A stretch of 64,000 bases of DNA from Marsupella aquatica (GCA_973895155.1 OZ316892.1:23250001-23314000); one strand, 5' to 3'; positions 33,749-48,100 are shown, counted from the stretch's first letter. Notes: generated by a model from the letters alone, not told the origin. A program made the numbers and translations.

Positions 33749-36700
33749 ATGTCCATGTTGGTTGGGGTAAGGGGGCAAACGAGAGAGAGTGAGGGAGCCG
33801 CACTGCGAGAGGGGATTATACAGCAACCGGGCCCATTCTACAATGGAAATCCTTCGTCTATCATCTGGGGAAACACCCCCACGACGACGCCTCTCTGGAG
33901 AGAAGAGTCCGTGTCGCCCTGTTCTGCGACGACATCTTCTTCGTCAGGTTTGGGTATCTCCAAACTGCAGCAGCATATGCACACGGAAGAAAAGGAGAAA
34001 GACCGCGACAGCAGTGCAGCAGCAGGAATGATGACGGGAGAAGGGAGGGCGTCCTCCAAAGCGAGACGCCATATCACTAGGGCTCATTTGGCTCGTCATC
34101 TGAATCCGAATCAGACCTCGAATCCCAATCCTTCCCCATCCCCTTCCCCTTCTTCACCCTTCGCATTTGGTTTCCCTCCTCAACCTCCGCCAGGCTCATC
34201 GTCTGCCGCCTCTGCGCCTGGACTTGGGCAATCAAGGATGCCCACTGCTATGTCATCCGGTGGTTCTTTTGTGGCGTTTGGCACTGGTGACAGGAATTTC
34301 GTACCTGAAGCCTTCGGTTTCGGAACAGGGGCAATTCCAAGCCCCCAAGATGAGCGGATGGAAGATATTGAAGAAGTCATACCATCCATGGCGAACTTGA
34401 CAATGAACTCTCCAGGAGATTTACAATTCTCTGTTCCGAAGGTTGATCAACTAACCAGACGAAGTGGTGTGGCTGCCCAGGATGAAACAAGCTGGGGAGA
34501 CACTCCGGAATCCCAAGTGGCCGCAAAGTTTAGTGCTTTAGGGCTTAACTACGCCTCCACTACCACCACCACCGAGCCGTCAGAGGATCACAGAAAGGAT
34601 GCTGCCCCAGCGGGAGTTTTCGTTTTTGGAGCAAAACCTGCATTGAGCAAAGAAACAACAGCAGCAGAAGTCCCACAGAAGCAGCCGCCATCAATCGTCC
34701 AACAACCGGTGGCCCCAGCAGCAGCAAGATCTCGTCAAGTGAAGGTGAAGAGGAGTGCATCTGCAATCAAGGGCAAAGGAATAGCAGCAGCAGCGGTAGC
34801 AGCAGGTAATGGGGCATTCAGTCCACAAGAACCTTCTCCTCCCGTGGACTTGCATGTGGAGGGCTCTTCTGACCCTGCCAGTGGGGAGTGCTCATTCTCA
34901 CAACCAACATCTCCTCCCGCCGGTCTTGACATTCCTTCTCCTGTCAACTCCCCCGAATGCTGCTCCAGTGATGATTCATCGTCTCAGGGATTTGTATCGT
35001 CCTCCTCTATGCCCATACCTGTACAACAACAACAAGATTCTGCTCCGGAAGGGGCGCACCAAGTACAATCACCGTCTGGGTCAGGAGGGCGTCATCCGAA
35101 TTTCGTTGTCGGTGAGATCGCAAAGGGTAGCAATTCTTCTTCCGGGGAATCAAGTGCTAGATCAGAACTGTCAACCGTAGCTGAAACTTTGCTCAAAGCG
35201 TCTAACATGGGGAATGATATCTCACTGTCTGCAGCATTTAGCAGAGTCGCTAGTAGCAGCAAGAAGGGATTAAGTAGTGTACTTGAGAGTAGTGGCTCCT
35301 CCTCTGGTCGGTTAGCATTCAATACTTCTTCTTCCGTGGGTTTTTCTGACAATGCCACTCGTGAAAATGTGTCCTCTGGGAAACCTGAATTTGCCTCAGG
35401 TGGTGGTGATTTTGACGCGGATATTCGATTGCAGCAAATAGATGAAGATCTGAGCGCCGACCTCGCCCTGAAATTGGATCTAGGAGGATCTCTCTCCTCC
35501 GCTAGGAATGCATCAGCCGCAGACAGAAGTGCTGCTCCTGTCGCCAAGTCTGGCAAGCCTTTTAGCACCAGTGAAGCTGCTGCTGCTGCAACAGGATCTT
35601 TAGAGAAGGATGTTCTCGCTGCTCCAATTTTGTTTCCCCGCGATGCAGAGACAGCCGGAGGAGGGAATCAAGATGGTGACCATTCTTCTTCATCATCACC
35701 AACTAATACTGTCGAATTTTCGAGGGTGGCGAAAGATACAGCCACTGTGGACGCACAGATGCCTCCTGCTTTCCGTCCTTTTGCCCGAGTCCAGTCTGAA
35801 CCGAATGCAATTCATGCAGCCCCCCAAGAACCTTTCGTGTTTGGGGCATCCCATTCTCAGCAGTCCACAAGCACGGGGACGGGGGCTCCGCCGGCGGCAC
35901 CATTGTTCAAATTTGCCGCGACGGGTACTCCCTTATCTACCTCACCGAGTTCCAGTAGTACAGGAGGGGGTGGTGGCAGCAGAAATGCAAATATTTCAGC
36001 ATCGGATCTACTCGCATTCAAGCACAAGGGCTCAGTTTCGGCCACCACATCACAAGCGCAAGCTGATACGGATGCAGTACCCTCTTCTCTCTCTTCCTTC
36101 AACCTGGGTGCAGCAAAAATTCCGGTCAAGGCGGATAGGGCGAACAAGTCCGAAGATTTTGTGTCTCGTTCTATGAAACAAGGTCTGCCGACGCCCCCTA
36201 TCCCTCCCGTTGCTGGCGGGGCAAATGCTAAAGAGGACTCTGATGAGAACTCCTCATACGTTAGTGCAAATTCAAGGTTCGTATTTTCAGCTGGCTCTGG
36301 CGCTGGATCTCCTGCGTCATCTCAAGGGACCGCTCCTGTGGCTGCGGAACCCAAAGCAGCAACTGCTGTCCCGAGTGCAGAGCAGAAATTGAAAGAAAAT
36401 ATTTTGCCGACGGAAAGCAATGTGACGCCAGAATTTTTCGAGGCTCAGAGTTGGTCTCAACCTATAAATGCACGCAGCAAGTCCTTTGAATTTCAGGCAA
36501 ACAGCGGAAGTGGTAGTGCTGCTGGTGGGAAAAATACCGTCAGGAAAAAGAGCAACAGAACTCGTGCCTCCAATCCGAAAAGGCAGAGTCGATCTACGGC
36601 AACGTCACAGGAGAACAGGAACTCTGACTCTTTTGCTAATTTTGTTGATCTGTCTGGTACCGCTGAAGAAGCTGGCTCTCCCATGGACTTCTCACCTCAG

Positions 36701-39700
36701 CGCTACACTCCCCCAGATGACACTTTCCATGATATTGGCCAGCAGACTGCAAAGCACGCCGCGTGGAACAATAGCGCCTCAATGGAAAGGGATGGACTGG
36801 ATGGAGATGATGAGTGGGCTCAATACTCTGAAACAGACGTGGCCATAGAGAATCTAAGGAATGCAGCGAATGATCTGACTCTTGGAAGCAAGCCAGGAGG
36901 ACGTTCCACATGGGAGGGGATTGGGAAGGGTGAGGACGAGTCTTTCTGGTGGGGTGGAAAAGAAAACACTCCAGGACAGACAACAGGGAGAAGTGGGAAA
37001 TGGAAACGGACAGTGTTTGATGAGAATCAGGTTCCCTTTAGTGGTAAGGATAACACATGGGCTGACATACAGGGAGGTACTCCCATTGAGCCTGGAAGTG
37101 CTTTTTCCAGCTCAACAGCAAGTGTGGATTCAAGTGCCAGCAGTAGTAGTTGGGGACCATTTACGTTTACTGCTGGCTCGTCTCCAAAATTCTCTTCTAC
37201 TACGTCATTCCTCAGGAGACATGCTCGGCGAATTCAGCGGGACAGACCTATTCCAGGATCTACTGAGGGGACAAAAGCAGCAAGTGCCAAGGCTCAAGCG
37301 GAAGCTATCTCGTCGACACAAGCAGGGATGAATGTAGGTGTTGGGGGAGGTGCATCATCAGCAGCGGGTGGCTCTACAACCATGAGACGTCCGGTATTTG
37401 CTTTTGAAACACGAGGAAATCCATCTGCCGATGCAGGGCAAGGAATAAATGGAAGAGCTTCAAACTGGGAACAACCCAAAGTACCAAGTGGTATTTTTCC
37501 TTCCAGATCCAACTCATGGTCTACTGAATCATCGATGGGTTCTCTACCCAGATCAGACGGGGTCGGACCCTCAAACCCTCACACTGTCGGAGCAGCAGCA
37601 ACAGAGCAAGTTTGTGAAAGATGGCGACTTCGGTTAGTGTGATTTTTGAACCTATTCTCTCGCTTTGAATAGAGATACATGCTTACGAAGTTCTTTATTG
37701 TTTAGGAAGTTTTCTTTGCAAGGAGTTGGTTGTCTCTTCTAACATTGTTTGTTAGACGATGTCAAGTTTGTTATATTGGCTCTCCTAGAAAATGTATACC
37801 TGGTGATGTCTTATGATAGTTTTCGTTGCCTTACCTTGCTTTGCCTCCGTAATTTTACGTTAAAAGAAACATCTGGCCCAACCTATATCCTCATGCTCAA
37901 TATGAACACAGGTGAGAAGGGTTTCTTTTTGTGCCACGAAAACCCTTATTTTCAGAGGTAGAAATTTAGACAGTTAATGCGTCTCGTGACGTTAGACTTA
38001 CCAGACTCAAAGAAAGTGGCAGTTGAAGATGGGTTGTTCAAAGGGAGAGAGATTGGTTCCATCATAGACTCCTGAAAATTTGATGGAGAAATTATGTCAC
38101 GTGCTTTTGTTGGGCCCACATCAGGGGAAATCAGGCCTATGCAAATGGAGACTTTCCCAAGGCGGAAGAGTACTACTCTCGTGGTGCTAGCAGTGTACCT
38201 CCAAATGAGACTTCTCAAAGTTGCATAAGAGCTTCTATGCTGTGCTACAGCAATCGTGCAGCGACCCGAATGGTTGTTGGACGCATGCGTGAAGCTGTAG
38301 CTGATTGCATGAGGGCCATGACGGTGGACCCTAACTTCCTTCGAGTCAGATTACGAGCTGCAAAGTAAGTCCCTGACCTGAGCTATGGAATTGCATAGAC
38401 TTCTCAATAACGTTTGCCAATAGTATCCTAGGTTCCTTTTGGACAGTAGCCATCGTCGTAGCTGTATAACTTGTTTATATACTGCTAATGTCATTCAGTA
38501 TTTAGGGAAAATCAAGATGTTCTGGATGAGGTCCTTATGCACTTATATCAATTTCAACTATGGCAGTGTAGAAATGATTGATCTATGACATGGTTTTGTC
38601 ATGTGCGGTTTACAGTTGTTATCTTGCCTTGGGTGAAACTGAGCCTGCTGCACTAGCTTTCAAAGAATGCATTCGACGTGCAAAAGAGGATGACCAGCCA
38701 GATGTAAAAGTTTCCGCAGAGGCATCAGACGGACTGCGGAAAGCCTTGGTAAATTACTTGGTTTTATACGATTGTTCTGGGACTGCATTCCTTTGTAATG
38801 TTCTTAGCATGCTTTGTGCTTCTACCACAAGGGGGCAATATTGAGCCCAATAAAGTTCAGGATAATCAGGCGAGGTGATAATTGCCTGAATCGTAGCTTG
38901 GCTTAGCAGGTTCTGGCCCCTTCTCATATCCCTGAAAGAGTGTGACCTGCCTCTTTTTTTAGGAGGAACCAGGGCACCACTCAATGAGCCAAAATATTCT
39001 AGCAGATCGTCTTACTAGAGGCTTCTGAAGCCAGGATAGCCTCGAGGTTGGGCACGGGGCAGTGGTTTGACATAGCTTTGAGACCATAACATTGATCGCT
39101 GTTTTACTTGTCTACTGTGCAAGCAGCAAGTGGAGGAGTATCTTGACCGGGCTTCTGAAATCCTGGGTAACTCGACTTCCGGGGATACTCCAACAGCGCT
39201 ACGTCTACTAAACGAGGCTCTTCTAAGTAGCCCGCATTCAGAGCGGGCTCTAGAATTCAAATCTCGGGCTCTCCTAATTGTGGGTTTCACTTGCCTTGAT
39301 TGACAACCACTTGTACTTGTCTATACCTAGTTCCAATCTGTCTGTTCCTAGTATTGGTGCTTTGTGTCACTCTCTCATTTTTGTCTGTCACTCTTAACGC
39401 TGGTGTTATACTGATGATCTGGTTTGACAGGAGACCTGTGTGACAACCCTAGTTAGAAGTTATTGACAAGAATAAGGCTGCAAAATGTGCAACAGTGTTT
39501 GAATATCCCAGCCACAAGATATATATCAGAGCCGAGGTTTTTTGTGCTCTATGGTGAAGTTGTGGACCATGATTCTTGGAGATTCTTAAGGCAAAGGTTC
39601 CTAGGAAGGCATTTTCGAAGTCAGCTCTTGGTCTAATATAACTTTGTTACGTCGGCAATAATCTGACTTGAAAACTTATTTTGCTGCAGCTCCGGCGGTA

Positions 39701-42566
39701 TGAGGAAGTGGTTCAACTCTGTGAGCAGAGTTTGGTGACAGCTGAACGGAATCATCCCCCGGCAAGTGGTGACTCTTCAATTTACCAACTACTGCAAGCT
39801 GCTAGTGCGGGTGGCACTGCCAAACCTTCAGGTGCTGCATCTCATCTGAAGATGTGGCGGTGGCAGCTAAATGCCAAAGCCAAGTTTCATCTTGGAAGAC
39901 TGGAGGAGGCACTTGACATGATAACAAAACTGGACGAAATGGCATCTACAGTCACACCCGATAAGTAAGCTTCTTCAGATAGTGGACTGATGTTCTTGCA
40001 GATGTCATAGTGGAGTGTTGGAGTTCATACGGTAGTCGTTTGGATTATTTGGATGTCTATTTCGTAACTGGTATGGATACTCTAGCAAGTGGATGAAGAA
40101 TGGAATCTGGGCCGGTCAATGAAACGCCTGTTTTTAAGAGAGATCTAGATAATCCAGAGCATGATCTGTGAAAATCTCTTGGGAGAGGGAGGTTGTTATA
40201 CGGTGGATAGTTGTTTGAAATTGGCAAGTGATAACCGCTTCGCCAATTTATGGTTCTCATTTTTGCTTGATGACAGGGCCAACTCTACAGGGACTTTACC
40301 CGGATCAGATCCTTGGACACTTTCGATTGCAAGCATACGTGATCTGCTTCGGCACAAGGTGTGGCTATGGAATCTTGTCCTAGTTTGTGTCTAGTGTGAA
40401 TTCTGTCCTTCGGTGCACTCGTCACAAATTAACGACGTGTGGGATGTTCTCAGAGTGATAGTTCAAGTTAATTAGTTTGGTACAGTTTGATCTTGAAAAA
40501 ATTCAAGGCAGTCACTCGTGGGTGACAAGCAATCAAATGGACTGTGCCATTTAGTCACAGGTAGAGATAGAGTTTGACTCTCATTTTCACTTTCAATGCA
40601 TGTTGTCAAATTGAATGCGAGAGTCTTGTTAGATCACTTCTTGATTGTTTCAAGTGGTTTTGCAGGCTGCGGGAAATGATGCTTTTCAAAATGGAAAGCA
40701 TGCGGAAGCAGTGGAGCACTATTCAGCTGCATTGGCCTGCAATGGAGATTCACGTCCTTTCAATGCTGTGTGCTTTTGCAATCGGGCTGCAGCTTCCCAA
40801 GCTTTGGGAAATATTGGTGATGCAATTGCTGACTGTAGCCGGGCAATTGCACTGGATCCTAAGTATGCAAAGGTTAGCACCGGACTGTTTTATTTAGGAA
40901 CCATTTTGAGATTGCCTTTGTGTGTGGTGAAGATCTCAGGCTTTGTTCTCTTTGGGGAATTTGCAAGGATGATTCTGTAATATTATTTAATGGCTCTCAT
41001 ACGCCATCAGATATCCGCCTGAGTGATTGGGTTTTTTAATTACAGGCAATATCAAGACGCGCCACTTTACATGAAAAGGTTCGTGATTATGGCCAATCCT
41101 GTCATGACTTGCAAAGATTGATCACTCTGTTGGAAGGTCAACAGCAACAGTCGAGAACAACCCTTAGTCCAAGCAGAGCAGGAAGACCAACGATTAACAC
41201 ACAACAGGACTTGAGACAAGCTCGTGACCGTCTGGCAAAGGCTGAAGATGAGATGAAGAAGGGGCATCCTTTGGACCACTACATGATCCTGTGAGTCTTT
41301 TGTTGGATTTACCTGGAATGAGATTTTGTCTTGGTGGGCCAGTGATCATTTGACATGTTGGTACATGTTTGCTATTGTTTACACTGTCCTCGTCAGAAAG
41401 GACTTTTTGTGTTCAAATCAGTGCGTTCACGGTAACAATGTCGGTCGTCTACGAAGTGGTTCTGGATTTTTCCGCATGTCGGGTCGTGCACAAGTTCTGG
41501 TACTTTTTGCTCATGAAGATCTGTTCTGAATGCAGAGGTCTAGAGCCGGGATGCTCACCTAATGAGATTAAGAAGGCATATCGAAAGGCAGCATTGAGGC
41601 ATCATCCAGATAAGGTGGGATTATTGTCTTCGAAGTGTTTTATTAGTTGAATTCTGGTCCCACTACCGGACCCCATACCTGTTGTTTGAATTGCTCTCTT
41701 TCTAATTTGGGTGAAGTTTACTCTCAGTAGTTCTGCTGATGCCGGGAATAATCTCTCGCTTGTTATCGTTCTTGCATCTGTCGAAATGATCATTTAGCTT
41801 CGAAGTCGCTGACGTCCTGACTGCTTGCATTCCTTCTCTACACAGGCGGGGCAATTTTTGTCCAGGAATGAAGGAGGCGATGATGGGGGCATGTGGAAGG
41901 AGGTGGCCGATGAAGTGCGCCGTGATGCAGAGCGTTTGTTTAAGTTGATCGGTGAAGCGAATGCCATCCTTTCTGATCCTCAAAAGGTACTGCAGTTCTG
42001 GTTTTTCTATTTCCCCCTTTCTTTAGTTGGAGATGATGGCGCACCAAATGTACTGCTGCAGTTCAGGTTATTATCACTTCAAGTTCTTTCTTTGCTGCTG
42101 TTGAAGGGCGCTGTGATTGAAGATAGGGGTTTAGTGTACAAAGCACTGACTATTTCACAGTTATATGTGGTGTGATTGTTCACCTGTTCTCGAAAATGTT
42201 GCACATGCATCTGGCAGACAATGTTTTTATGTGGGTTTTCTTTTTCTTGTCACCATTTGGCAGCGCAATAGATATGATGCAGAGGAGGAGTTTCGGAAGC
42301 TGAGAACCCGTACAACTACCGCTGCTGGTGGGTTTTCTGAAATGTATCGAAGTGCCGAGAGAGGACAGGGGGGAGCTGGCCGACGGCCTCGTGATCGATA
42401 TGACTCTTGGAGTGGCTATAGTCATCAACATCAACGTTGGCAGAGTGGACCGGATGCTGCACAGCCCGACACATATGCTCGTCGTGGGCGGTATGGGTCA
42501 AATAATAGTTCACGAAGTAATGGAGATGGGGGCCGGTTTAATGAGTATGACTGGGATGACATGTAG
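33749..42566 (+). CDS. TPR-DnaJ (Hsp40) co-chaperone, about 1,913 aa
   Basis: Eleven exons join in phase: 33749-37632, 38125-38364, 38616-38748, 39127-39279, 39690-39964, 40277-40358, 40666-40872, 41046-41290, 41536-41614, 41846-41986 and 42264-42566. The start is ATG 33749; an upstream in-frame TTG is not used. Exon 1 codes for about 1,294 Ser/Pro/Gly/Ala-rich residues with scattered Phe-Gly-type motifs (FVFGAKP, FVFGASHS, AFGFGTG, FVFSAGSG). CERWRLRGNQAYANGDFPKA opens the TPR region, about 1290-1730, with further repeats such as AAGNDAFQNGKHAEAVEHYS and CNRAAASQALG. The J domain is at about 1735-1825 with the HPD triad in RHHPDK. The C-terminus is Arg/Gly/Tyr-rich (YGSNNSSRSNG, EYDWDDM). 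TPR before J is the DNAJC7-like order. In Arabidopsis the match is the TPR15/TPR16 pair, as I recall it. The HPD motif should stimulate Hsp70 ATPase, and the TPRs may bind Hsp70/Hsp90 tails. Confidence 0.93.
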
Positions 42567-45153
42567 TACTTACTAAAAAGGAAACCCTATTGAGTCACTC
42601 ATATCTGTGAAAGGAGTATGAGCATTGCCTTCTGGCATAGAGATTTGACCCTCCACTTTTTGACCCTAGAACTGATCTTGGATAACTTTACAATTTTTGA
42701 GTCCTTGGAAGTGTTCTGTCCACGTGTATGGTAATGAAGGATGGACCTTGCAGGGTCATTACCAAAACGACCATCAAATTCAAGTAGGAATTTGTCTATT
42801 AGCCAGTAATGTTAATACATTTGTAGAGGTTGAAGCTATGAAGGAAAAAGTATAAAAAAAAGAGTTACCCAAGATTTTGTATCAAGAAGGTTTGCCTGTG
42901 AAGATGGGAGCTCTGTATTATCGGACATCTACACGTAGTGGTGTCTGATTCCTTTCTCAGATGATCTTCTGGTTTCATTGGATATAGGACTCCCTTGTGA
43001 TTGGCTGTATTCTGCATGGTTTAATCTGATTTGCCTGTATTTATCATACCATCTCTCGTCTTTGAATGATCCAGAAGGTTCTGGTGCTAGATGTGTTTGT
43101 TGCCGCATTGGATGCTTTTACTATGATCACTTCTTGATTTACAGAATCGTCTTGACTGTCTGTTACAGTCATCTTTGATAGCTTTGAAGATCTCCAATAG
43201 CAAAAGACATCGTTTGTCAGATGTTGGGATGCGGAAACTAGGGCGTCTGGGGCTGTGGTTTTTGTTTGCCCCCGTTGCCGAAAAGCTGGGGGTGTAGCTT
43301 TTGTTTGCCCACGTTTGGCGAAAAGTCATGTAGGCTATCACAGAACAGGCTTCGTCCACATCGGTGAGATCATCATGTGTGCCTCATTTCTCTGATCGTA
43401 TTCTCCGGGTGGTTCAAACTTCAAGTTGGATCTTGCTTACTTTATAGAAGTACCCAAAAGATCAACTGAATGAGACTATCGAACGATCAGCGGGACATTG
43501 ACGGCAATTAAAGCCGGGGAAAGCGGGCCTTTCGAGTTGGTTGAAGTGGGTTAATAGTCAAACAATGGGTTTCTGACACAAGAAGTCTTTTCTAGTCGTA
43601 AAACATTAGAGGTTTTACATTCCAGTGGGCTGATGAAGTGAGTCTGCAATAGCAGGGTTTAGCAGATCTATGGGTGAAATGATGAACATAGGAAAGTGGA
43701 TCTGCATTAGTCAAGACAATTGAAGTGACTGATTTATGGGCTTGTGTGCATATCTTATCTCTTCTGTTAACCCGACCTCACAGTTTTGACCATGTGACTA
43801 ATTGAAGGACACAATGTGCAATTGAAGCTGACATTTGACAATGATTGGGCAGCATTACAGACTTTTCCAACATCCAAAATCTGTTATGATGTCATGCAAC
43901 AGAACTATCACTTCAAAGTTGGGAAAATAAAGAAGAAATGAGGCAACATTAAATCTATCTGTCCAGGAGCAACACGTCAAAGATAGGGTTAACTTCCCGG
44001 AGAGTACTGAAGACTAAGATGAAGTTGAAAATTCAACGATGTTCTGTGCTATCGTCGCCCATTGAGCTCTATTCTTGGTCTGGACTACCGGGTCTTGCTA
44101 TCCCCTTTTCTGACCAATGATGTGATGGAAACAAACATCAGACAAGGGATTGTTCAAATAAGCAAACACTTAGATGCTTTTGAATTGGGGCGGATGTTCA
44201 GCAGAATGAAGACTTCAGAGAAAACGTCTTTTGCCAGAATGGGGATACTGAGCTCCAATTGAAATTTGTTCCAGGAATCAATTCTGGTGGGACTGATCTG
44301 TGTTTGACTTCCACATTTTGAACTCCATGACTAAGGCAACTTTACAAGATTTCGGTAACAAGTTTCCACTACCAATTTTGAATTGAGTACCTCAGACTCC
44401 AAACGTCATAGACGAGCTACCTTTCATAAGACCTCATGGTACAAGTTACATCCGGAATTCTACCTCCTACATTCTCATTCCACACATCTTTTTCACGCTA
44501 CCAAACGGAAGTAATTCGATTGATGGCAGGATATTTTTAAGGAGCACAACTCTATTTGATTGGAACTAAACTCTTCACTAGAAACCTGGAAAGAGAACAA
44601 ACAAGACTACAGATGGACTCTGTTAAATTCTCATTGAGGATAGCTGGATTTAAGGAAATACTCTCTCCACTCCTCTCCATACTCTCATCCCCTCCATCAA
44701 CATCCCTACGCATCCACGTCAACATCTGTACTGTTTTGTTGGCCCCAAAGTTGGGCATAGCGACCTCCCAAAGCCAGAAGCTCATCATGAGGTCCATGCT
44801 CTACTACTACTCCATTCTCCAGAACAACCACCTGTTGGATTTATTCAGTACGAACAACTTTAGGGCACTATGCCACAGGACTCGAAACAACTTCATCTTT
44901 AAGAAAGTAGTTTACAACTCACAAACAAGTGAGAAAATAACAGATAAAACTCAGATTACACCTCATCTCCTTTCGAGAGATACTTATGAGATGGAATCAC
45001 ATGTCCCCACCCTCAAAGCATAACCATGGACACAATTTGATTTAGAGTAACGTCGGCTTCTACAGATGTCTGCTTAAATGGTGAATCCCAAGTTACTCCA
45101 CCAAGTTGAAGTTCAAGTGTGGCACTGGTTAGAGAGAGTTTCAATGAGCTCAC
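42567..45153. other. Intergenic between convergent genes, no clear gene
   Basis: The left part is the 3' flank of the TPR-DnaJ gene and the right part the 3' flank of the ABC transporter. A small duplication occurs near 43240-43325 ('tttttgtttgccc' and 'cttttgtttgccc', each followed by 'gttg' or 'gttt' and 'gcgaaaag' or 'ccgaaaag'). On the minus strand 45035-44955 reads like a decayed ABC C-terminal exon (I-V-x-M near the start, then SHKYL and SKGDE), but a stop and frame shifts intervene. Confidence 0.4.
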
Positions 45154-48100
45154 CGTATCACACTGTGCTGCAGTTGTCAGGCGATGCGCGATAAAGACTG
45201 CTGTTCGATTTTGAGCTAAGGAGTTCAAGGCCCCAAGAATTTCACCTTCGGTTGTGCTGTCAAGAGCACTTGTTGCCTCATCACAGAGCCTGTACCAGTA
45301 ACCCATGAATATTCCACGAATGAGTCATACGTCACATGTTATTATTACTGCATGGAACATAAGTCGGCACACTGAATATGGTGTTCCTGAGGTGATTTCT
45401 GATGCATGGAAGTCTACACTTGCACTTCCTAAGCAAATTCAATACAACTATAGACATCGTTAACGTCCCAAGTAGACTAGCCTCCATCTTGCACTACTCA
45501 ACACACAATCTCGATGCCCCTAAGATACAAATATTGGAAACTTGAGACGAAATGCAGAGAAATAGGCCCGTACAAAATAGGGGGAGCCTTCAGGAAAGCC
45601 CTTGCTAGTGCGACCCGCTGCTTTTCTCCCCCACTTAGCTGAATCAGAGCAAAATTTGTGTTAGTGACTTCTAGGCTCCCTCATCTTCCCAATAAATAGA
45701 AATGTTCATACTGGCCACGCATGAATGTTTCAATCATTAAAATTAGAATGCAGAAGCACCTTCAATCCTCGCTCTCCAACCTGGGTTTTATACCCGTCAG
45801 GAAACTTAGATATGACGTCATGAATAGCTGCTTGTTTTGCAGCTGCATATACCTGCGATCCTCCAAAAGCAAATTTAAGGACAGATTGACATTTAGAAAT
45901 GCCAGTCTGAGAAGACACCCAAGTTCTATGACAGATTCACAATTAGCAATGCCACAGTCTGAAAAGATACTCAAGGTCTATGAAATCTCTGCACTGAATG
46001 ACCAGGTTACATACCTCCTCTTCTGCAGCGGACAAGTTCCCGTAATGTATATTGTAATAAATGGTATCATTAAACAACACCTGCACATGACCCATAGTGC
46101 TATTCAAGTCGGTATATTCAAACTGAAGTTCACTTTAAAGTCATATCCTCTATGCCCACTTGCCACAACGCCCCTGGAACTGTATATAGATGCTGATTCT
46201 GAAGCAAAATACCGTGTCTTGTGGAACGACTGCAATGGACTTTCGTAAGCTCTCAATTGTCACATCTCTCACATCCTGACCATCAATTTTGACCTGCACA
46301 GCTCACCACCATAAACCACATCCATTAAACACCCACTCCCTTGATGTCCAAGGGCTGCACAGAATGAGCCACAAAGACGCACGCCTTCGGAATCTAACAA
46401 CTTTGCAAACACTTGCACTGCTGACAGACTGCCAATCAAATTTCCTCCTTCAGTGAGTTTGGAAAGTCAAAATACGGATATGGACGGAATCACTGGACGC
46501 TTTTACGTTGCAGTGGTCCCGATCTAAAGCTGGACGAACTACACATTGTATAGTCTTTAGCATACTCTCTCTCAGTTGTTATAGTCAGCTCATCAGGACA
46601 TGGGACAGAGAATGACTTAGGGATAGACATAGTTCAGACTGCTCCTGATTGACAGTCAAAGAATCGAAAAAGTAGCCGTAGAATGGTAGAATTCCCTGTT
46701 ATCGGAAAACAGAAACAACTTATCAGGACATGGGACAGAGAATGATTTAGGGATAGACATAGTTCATACCGCTCCTGATTGACAGTCAAAGAACCGGAAA
46801 AGTAGCCGTAAAATGGTAGACTTCCCTGTCGTGGAAAACACGAACAATACACACGTATCTTAAGAATGTGAGGGACAAATCAATCAGTCCAGGCGAGGAA
46901 TCATAAAGATGTGCCCTCCAGATATGAGGATAAGGGCGTTATCTACTCAATTCACTAGCTAGTTTCTGACAATACTGGTATGCTGGGTTGCATGGAGCAA
47001 AGAGATGCCGTCCGCAGAACTCCACAGGAAATCGTACTGGCTGCAGTACACTTACAGCAACTGCATCTCTAAAACAGCGACTGACAGAAGAATATGTTTC
47101 AAGGTTGATGCAACCTGCGGACAAGTCTACTTGTACAGTTCGATGCTTGCTGTGATACTAGGACACTTCACAATTCTGCACAAAACTATTTCTTGCTGTC
47201 AGTCAAGCAAAGACGTGAAGGACACACCACTGCCACTTGTCCCCACAATGGCGACACTCGTCCCTGCTGGTACTGTCAATGAAGCACCATTTAAAATTAG
47301 CCGCTCTGGCACATACCTTCAGCAACATATTTCAAAATCTGTTAGACTTTACTAAATGAGTTCAAACTACATCGCTAGGTTCTTTGCTGTTATGCATATC
47401 TTTGCTGATCACAGGAGAGTCAGGAATTCAGAATCTGAGCACTAAGACAATCAGTACCTAGTCCACAATCCATCAAAGAACGCCTTATTTTAAAGTTGGC
47501 CTCACGAAATCAGCGCAGCTCGTTAATTATAAGAAAGGTCACTCCTCTTTCTTGCTCTTACTATAAAATTATCATCCTCCAGTCCCCCACTTCGGACCGA
47601 GAAAACAGCTCGGTAATGTAAAACTCTACTTTAAAGCATAATCGTGAGATATAAAACAGCTACACGAAAGAGTGGCAAAGTAAACAGACCCAAAGGTAAC
47701 ATTTTCAAAACTTATTGCTCCTCCTTTGAAGTCGAGAGGCTTTGCATGTGGTGCATTTTGGATCCCCGATTGCACCTGCACATAAGGACAATAAATCACC
47801 ACACGATTTGCCTCTGAAGCGCGCAATCTTCTCCTGTCCAAGAAAAATTCTGCTCTCATAGCTTCTCAAATAGTAACACAACCGTTAGCAACAAAATAGA
47901 TGGTAGACGTCCATGGGTCAGGAGCAGTAGATCAATGCCCCACTACTTGCCAAGATTTTAGTTACATTTCCAGAAGTACTAGATGAGACACAAACTTAAA
48001 AGTCCGGACAACTCAAGTGCATAATCTTTAAGTTGTGATCGGTACCTCAAGTAATGAGAACATCTGATGCATGTCAATCAGACTTTGTTTAGTTTCACGA

